DNA from: GCA-2746795 sp964643965
Lineage (GTDB): Bacteria > Chloroflexota > Anaerolineae > Promineifilales > Promineifilaceae
Direction of reading: 5' to 3'
DNA length: 7,470 bases
Assembly (NCBI GenBank): GCA_964643965.1
Contig: CAZXVH010000164.1
Span: 1 to 7,470, forward strand
Shown here: piece by piece, positions 3,959-7,470 of the stretch
How positions within the stretch are numbered: position 1 is the first letter of the stretch
How the letters are laid out: the number at the start of each line of letters is the position of its first letter
Notes under the pieces: model-generated
Database searches by the model: none
The model's input: the letters and a program-made list of their open reading frames with translations, nothing else
Told to the model about the DNA's origin: nothing
Program-made: the position numbers and the translations under genes

Positions 3959-6601
3959 ATGAAAAATTGTCGAAACAAATTTATGATTTTATTGTCCTTG
4001 TTGTTCGTTTTTATGCTGGCGCTGGCCGCTTGCGGAGGCAGTGAACCCACCCCTACCGCAGAACCCGCTCCCGCAGAACAACCTACAGAAGAAACGGCCG
4101 CAGCAGAACCAACGGCAGAAACGGCCGTTACCGAACCAGAAGCCTCTCTATCCGATCTCACTTGTGACGAACCGGTCAAAGTGGGCCTGATTACGGATGA
4201 AACCGGCGCCCTGGCGATTTACGGCGCCCACATCCTGCGCTCCTTCCCCTTAGGCATGGAATATGCCACCGGCGCAGCAGGCACAGACAACGGTGATTAT
4301 ACCAGCTACATGCTGGGCGAATGCGAAATTCAAGTTTATCTGCGCGATGACCAATCGGCGCCCGAAAACACAGCCACCGTCGCCCGCGAACTGATCGAAG
4401 TGGAAGACGTAGATATCTTGGTAGGCACAGTTAGCTCCGGCGCCACCGCCACCTTGCAAGAGCTGGCGCGTGAAAACAAAATCCCGCTCATCGTGGCGCC
4501 GGCCGCTGCCAACGACATCACCGGTGTCAACTTCAACGAATACACCTTCCGCACCAGCCGTAACAATTACCAGGACGCCGTGAATCTGTGCGAATACATC
4601 GTGAGAGAATACGATACCTTTGTGCAAATTGCCCCGGACTACTCCTTTGGTTACGGCGGCGCTCAAGCGTTCCGCGATGCCTGTACGGTGTTTGGCGGTG
4701 AGTTTGTGGCCGATGACATCTTCGCCCCGGCCGATACCACTGAGTTCACGCCTTACATGGAAGAAATCCTCAATTCCGGCGCCGACGCCTTCCTGGTGAC
4801 GTGGGCCGGCGGTGGTTTTGTGCCCATGATGCAGGCGGCCGCCGATCTGGGCGTGTTTGACGAAGTCAGCATGGGTTCCAGTTTTGTGGACAATGTGGTC
4901 ATGCCCGCTTTCTTCAGCAACAACATCGGCAATACCAGCGGCATTCTCTACCACTACACCGCCCCTGATAACGCCATCAACGATTGGCTGACAGAGCAGA
5001 CGATGGCCCGGTTTAATGTGCCGCCAGACTTGTTTGATGCGGACGGTATGAACGCGGCCTTACTGTTGACAGAAGCGCTCAAGGCAACGGGCGGTGACGC
5101 TGGCGCCGACGCCATGATCGACGCCATGGAAGGCATGGAGTTTGAAGGCCCTAAAGGCACGATTTATATTCGTCCTGAAGACCATGTGGCGATTCAGGAT
5201 ATGTACATTGTCAAGCTGACCAATCTGGATGATCCGGAGTTTAAGTTCTTTGACCTGGTGGAAACGACGCGGCCCAATGTGCCTTGTTTGCTGCCAGAAG
5301 AACTGCAAGATCGCTGCGGCGACCTGCCCATTGGCTCATTAGGCGATGTGTCGCAGACGACGGCGCCTGAGCCGGTAGAAGAAGGGGCAGACATGGGAAC
5401 GGCCGTTTGCACCGAACCCGTTAAAGTGGGCCTCATCACAGACAAGACCGGGGCGCTCTCCATCTACGGCGCCCACATGCTGCGCAGCTTCCCCTATGGC
5501 CTGGAATACGCCACCGGCGCACCTGCCGAGCAAACGGCCGATGATATGTGGACTTTCCAACTGGACGATTGCCCCATCGAAGTGTACGTGCGTGATGACC
5601 AATCCAACCCGGAAAACACGGCCACCGTCGCCCGTGAACTGATCGAAGTGGAAGACGTAGATATCTTGGTAGGCACAGTTAGCTCCGGCGCCACCGCCAC
5701 CTTGCAAGAGTTGGCGCGTGAAAACAAAATCCCGCTCATCGTGGCGCCGGCCGCCGCCAACGACATCACCGGCGTCAACTTCAACGAATACACCTTCCGC
5801 ACCAGCCGCAACAATTACCAGGATGCGGTTAATCTGTGCGAATACGTGGTCAATCAATACGACACCTTTGTCCAGATTGCTCCAGACTACTCCTTTGGTT
5901 ACGGTGGCGCGGCCGCCTTCCGTGATGCTTGCACCGAGTTTGGCGGCGAGTTTGTGGCCGACGACATCTTCGCCCCGGCCGATACCACCGAATTCACCCC
6001 CTACATGGAGCAAATCCTCAACTCTGGCGCCGACGCCTTCCTGGTGACGTGGGCCGGCGGTGGTTTTGTGCCCATGATGCAGGCGGCGGCCGATCTGGGC
6101 GTGTTTGACGAAGTCAGCATGGGTTCCAGCTTTGTCGATAATGTGGTTATGCCCGCTTTCTTCAGCAACGCCATCGGCAATACCAGCGGCACACTTTACC
6201 ATTACACCGCCCCCGACAACGACATCAACGATTGGTTAGTTGCCAAAACGATGGAGAATGATGGCGTCCCGCCTGATCTCTTTGACGCTGATGCCATGAA
6301 CGCCGCTTTGCTGTTGGCGCACGCCTTACGCGCCACCGGCGGCGACGCCAGCGCAGACGCCCTGATTGCGGCCATGGAAGGGATGGAGTTTGCCGGACCC
6401 AAGGGCCTCATCTACATTCGCCCTGAAGACCATGTGGCCATTCAGGACATGTATATCGTCACCCTGACCAACCTTGATGATCCCGAGTTTAGATTCTTCG
6501 ACTACGTAGAAACAAACCGGCCGGATGTTCCCTGTCTGCTGCCGGAAGCGCTGCAAGAGCGCTGTGGCGACCTGCCGATTGGCAGTCTCAGCGGCGAATA
6601 A
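3959..6601 (+). CDS. Tandem two-domain ABC transporter substrate-binding lipoprotein (Leu/Ile/Val type)
   Basis: An 880-residue lipoprotein, about twice the ~400-450 residues usual for the LivJ/amide-type (type I periplasmic-binding-protein) family. Residues 1-24 are a signal peptide with charged start, hydrophobic core and lipobox ALAAC (lipidated Cys25). A Pro/Thr/Glu-rich tether follows (28-62). Two complete binding domains come next: 69-461 and 484-877, joined by an acidic, proline-containing linker (462-483). Both begin EPVKVGLITD-TGAL-IYGAH and end CGDLPIGSL. Hand alignment gives about 55 differences over ~393 positions; 135-213 and 551-629 are identical. Each domain has six cysteines at matching places (69, 122, 211, 242, 443, 453; 484, 538, 627, 658, 859, 869), which may form disulfides outside the cell. 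The LivG-type ATPase gene follows, so the protein feeds a branched-chain-type importer. The ligand is unknown; an organic acid or amino acid is plausible. Confidence 0.93.
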   Translation: MKNCRNKFMILLSLLFVFMLALAACGGSEPTPTAEPAPAEQPTEETAAAEPTAETAVTEPEASLSDLTCDEPVKVGLITDETGALAIYGAHILRSFPLGMEYATGAAGTDNGDYTSYMLGECEIQVYLRDDQSAPENTATVARELIEVEDVDILVGTVSSGATATLQELARENKIPLIVAPAAANDITGVNFNEYTFRTSRNNYQDAVNLCEYIVREYDTFVQIAPDYSFGYGGAQAFRDACTVFGGEFVADDIFAPADTTEFTPYMEEILNSGADAFLVTWAGGGFVPMMQAAADLGVFDEVSMGSSFVDNVVMPAFFSNNIGNTSGILYHYTAPDNAINDWLTEQTMARFNVPPDLFDADGMNAALLLTEALKATGGDAGADAMIDAMEGMEFEGPKGTIYIRPEDHVAIQDMYIVKLTNLDDPEFKFFDLVETTRPNVPCLLPEELQDRCGDLPIGSLGDVSQTTAPEPVEEGADMGTAVCTEPVKVGLITDKTGALSIYGAHMLRSFPYGLEYATGAPAEQTADDMWTFQLDDCPIEVYVRDDQSNPENTATVARELIEVEDVDILVGTVSSGATATLQELARENKIPLIVAPAAANDITGVNFNEYTFRTSRNNYQDAVNLCEYVVNQYDTFVQIAPDYSFGYGGAAAFRDACTEFGGEFVADDIFAPADTTEFTPYMEQILNSGADAFLVTWAGGGFVPMMQAAADLGVFDEVSMGSSFVDNVVMPAFFSNAIGNTSGTLYHYTAPDNDINDWLVAKTMENDGVPPDLFDADAMNAALLLAHALRATGGDASADALIAAMEGMEFAGPKGLIYIRPEDHVAIQDMYIVTLTNLDDPEFRFFDYVETNRPDVPCLLPEALQERCGDLPIGSLSGE
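4163..5341 (+). repeat. Internal tandem duplication, copy 1 (binding domain 1)
   Basis: A 393-codon unit repeated 1245-1248 bp downstream. Identity to copy 2 is uneven: 4388-4506 differs at one base of 119, and 4778-4881 at one base of 104. The region around 4268-4330 is strongly diverged and contains a one-codon length difference. Confidence 0.95.
5408..6589 (+). repeat. Internal tandem duplication, copy 2 (binding domain 2)
   Basis: A 394-codon second copy. The near-identical tracts lie at 5636-5754 and 6026-6129, at an offset of 1248 bp. Differences from copy 1 concentrate near the start (about 5516-5585) and in the last third, with many synonymous changes, so it is not an exact assembly duplication. 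Confidence 0.95.
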
Positions 6602-6678
6602 TCAGTGAGCAGTGAACAGTGAGCAGTGAGCAGTGGTGGGTAACGCTACTGTTCACTGTAAACTGTAAACTGTTCACT
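6602..6678. repeat. CAGTGAG-heptamer hairpin repeat between binding-protein and ATPase genes
   Basis: The left arm has four heptamers (CAGTGAG, CAGTGAA, CAGTGAG, CAGTGAG at 6603-6630) plus a partial CAGTGG. After about 15 nt the right arm has ACTGTTC, ACTGTAA, ACTGTAA, ACTGTTC at 6648-6675 and a final ACT. CAGT in one arm pairs with ACTG in the other, and in RNA several remaining bases form G-U pairs, so an imperfect long hairpin is possible. The element begins right after the stop codon and ends just before the next ribosome binding site. No T-run follows it, so it is not a standard rho-independent terminator, but a stem here could lower ATPase expression relative to the binding protein or stabilise the upstream mRNA. 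Confidence 0.8.
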
Positions 6679-6684
6679 AAAAAC

Positions 6685-6688
6685 GGAG
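6685..6688 (+). promoter_or_regulatory. Ribosome binding site of the ATPase gene
   Basis: GGAG lies 6 nt before ATG 6695 and directly after the heptamer hairpin. Confidence 0.65.
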
Positions 6689-6694
6689 CGGTAC

Positions 6695-7456
6695 ATGGCT
6701 GAAAACATCATCCTGGAAACAAAAAATATGCGGCGACAGTTTGGCGCACTGGTAGCGGTGGCTGATGTCAGCGTACAAGTAAAAGCGGGGTCATTCCATT
6801 CCATCATTGGGCCAAACGGCGCTGGCAAAACGACCTTTTTTAACTTACTCAGCGGCAATCTGAAGCCCAGCAGCGGTCAAGTTTTCTACAAAGGGAAAGA
6901 TATAACCAATTTGCCACTGTATAAAACCATCCACAGGGGCATCGGCCGTTCTTTTCAGATCACCAATATCTTCCCGAACCTGACTGTGATGGAAAATATC
7001 CGCCTGGCGGCCCAGGCGTTGGGGCGTGACAACTTTAAGTTCTTCCGTGCTTCAGCCGCCTTTCCTCGATATGAAGATCGGGCAGAGGAGGTCTTGGCGC
7101 AAGTTGGCTTATTGGAACGGGCCTATTCTATCGCCAATACCCTGCCTCATGGCGACCAGCGTAAACTGGAACTGGGCATGATTTTGGCCCCAGACCCGGA
7201 ACTGCTGCTCCTGGATGAACCAACGGCCGGCATGGCCTCAGAGCAAGTGCCAGAATTGATGGCCCTCATTCAGGAGGTACAAACGGCCGGTAATAAAACA
7301 ATTATGCTGGTAGAACACAATATGAATGTCGTCATGAACGTTTCCGATACGATCACCGTCATGCACTATGGCGAGGTGCTGGCCGAAGGCTCCCCGGCCG
7401 AAATCTCGGCCAACGAGACGGTACAAAAAGCGTATCTTGGAGCGCTCTATGATTAG
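6695..7456 (+). CDS. livG: ABC transporter ATP-binding protein, LivG type
   Basis: A 253-residue cytoplasmic ATPase of the branched-chain-amino-acid/amide importer family, full length. Walker A is GPNGAGKTT (39-47, Lys45) and the Q-loop Gln88 is in RSFQITNIF. The signature region is LPHGDQRKLELG (150-161), a form common in this subfamily in place of LSGGQ. Walker B is LLLLDEP (170-176, Asp174, Glu175) and the switch His208 lies in LVEHNM. The insert after the Q-loop (NIRLAAQALG...FFRAS) and the C-terminal KAYLG are typical of LivG rather than LivF. The gene follows the tandem binding protein after a hairpin repeat and overlaps the next start codon. No membrane permease is inside the window, so LivH/LivM counterparts should lie beyond it. 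Function as an importer ATPase is secure; substrate unknown. Confidence 0.95.
   Translation: MAENIILETKNMRRQFGALVAVADVSVQVKAGSFHSIIGPNGAGKTTFFNLLSGNLKPSSGQVFYKGKDITNLPLYKTIHRGIGRSFQITNIFPNLTVMENIRLAAQALGRDNFKFFRASAAFPRYEDRAEEVLAQVGLLERAYSIANTLPHGDQRKLELGMILAPDPELLLLDEPTAGMASEQVPELMALIQEVQTAGNKTIMLVEHNMNVVMNVSDTITVMHYGEVLAEGSPAEISANETVQKAYLGALYD
7439..7442 (+). promoter_or_regulatory. Ribosome binding site inside the ATPase gene for the next gene
   Basis: GGAG in the last codons of the ATPase gene lies 6 nt before the ATG at 7449, supporting translation of a downstream overlapping gene. Confidence 0.5.
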
Positions 7457-7470
7457 CAGTCGGATAGTCG
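7449..7470 (+). CDS. Start of the next operon gene, cut by the window end
   Basis: The ATG overlaps the last codons of the ATPase gene (ATGATTAG holds the new start and the TAG stop). The frame stays open to the end of the window, giving MISSRIV. The well-placed GGAG and the 8-nt overlap point to a translationally coupled gene, most likely another component of the transporter (permease or LivF-type ATPase). Seven residues are too few to tell which. Confidence 0.5.

Noticed and set aside
5339..6202. A 287-codon antisense frame, with a similar 234-codon one at 4250-4954
   Set aside because: Both are mirror frames of the duplicated binding domains. Their similarity to each other comes only from the duplication and the codon bias of the real gene.
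3959..6601. The tandem duplication as an assembly artefact
   Set aside because: The copies differ by about 55 amino acids, a one-codon indel and many silent sites, and are joined in frame by a unique linker. A misassembly of one copy would not produce this, though a chimera of two neighbouring genes cannot be fully excluded.
6602..6678. CRISPR array or rho-independent terminator at the heptamer repeat
   Set aside because: The repeats are 7 nt without spacers, and the hairpin is not followed by a T-run on either strand.

Overview
The window reads as a piece of a bacterial chromosome, most likely from the Chloroflexota (Anaerolineae-like). This is inferred from the moderate GC content, the Shine-Dalgarno-led genes, the lipoprotein with a long Pro/Thr/Glu linker after its lipobox, the palindromic repeats that fill the gaps between genes, and the frequent word ACGGCCGT. 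No rRNA, tRNA or marker gene is present, so the taxonomy is only a suggestion.

Layout on the + strand: the C-terminal part of an acyl-CoA synthetase (1-654, cut by the window edge); an alpha/beta hydrolase (665-1480); an SCP-x-type thiolase (1556-2818); a zinc-ribbon/OB-fold (DUF35) partner protein (2915-3346); then, after an interruption, a very large branched-chain-amino-acid-type ABC transporter lipoprotein (3959-6601), its LivG-type ATPase (6695-7456), and the first codons of another gene (7449 onward). CoA ligase, hydrolase, thiolase and DUF35 protein look like a catabolic set for a carboxylic acid. The adjacent transporter genes suggest that the substrate is imported next door. The substrate cannot be read from the sequence.

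The interruption at 3343-3744 is a toxin-antitoxin module on the - strand. It has an intact Phd/YefM-type antitoxin and a 52-codon PIN-toxin remnant. The remnant keeps the first ~27 and last ~25 residues of the toxin fused in frame and has lost the middle, with most of the catalytic acids. The antitoxin has a well-formed promoter whose -10 box lies inside a 13-nt palindrome, and the predicted transcript starts on the ATG itself (leaderless).

The most unusual object is the 880-residue binding protein. One lipoprotein signal is followed by two complete periplasmic-binding-protein domains, about 86% identical by hand alignment, joined by a ~22-residue linker. The two copies are a mosaic at the DNA level, with tracts of 100-120 nt differing at one base beside clearly diverged segments. 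This suggests gene conversion within the gene.

Three same-strand gaps (1481-1555, 2819-2914, 6602-6694) each hold a different palindromic repeat placed between the upstream stop codon and the next ribosome binding site: a double hairpin enclosed by an outer stem, and two heptamer-built hairpins of unrelated sequence but the same design.
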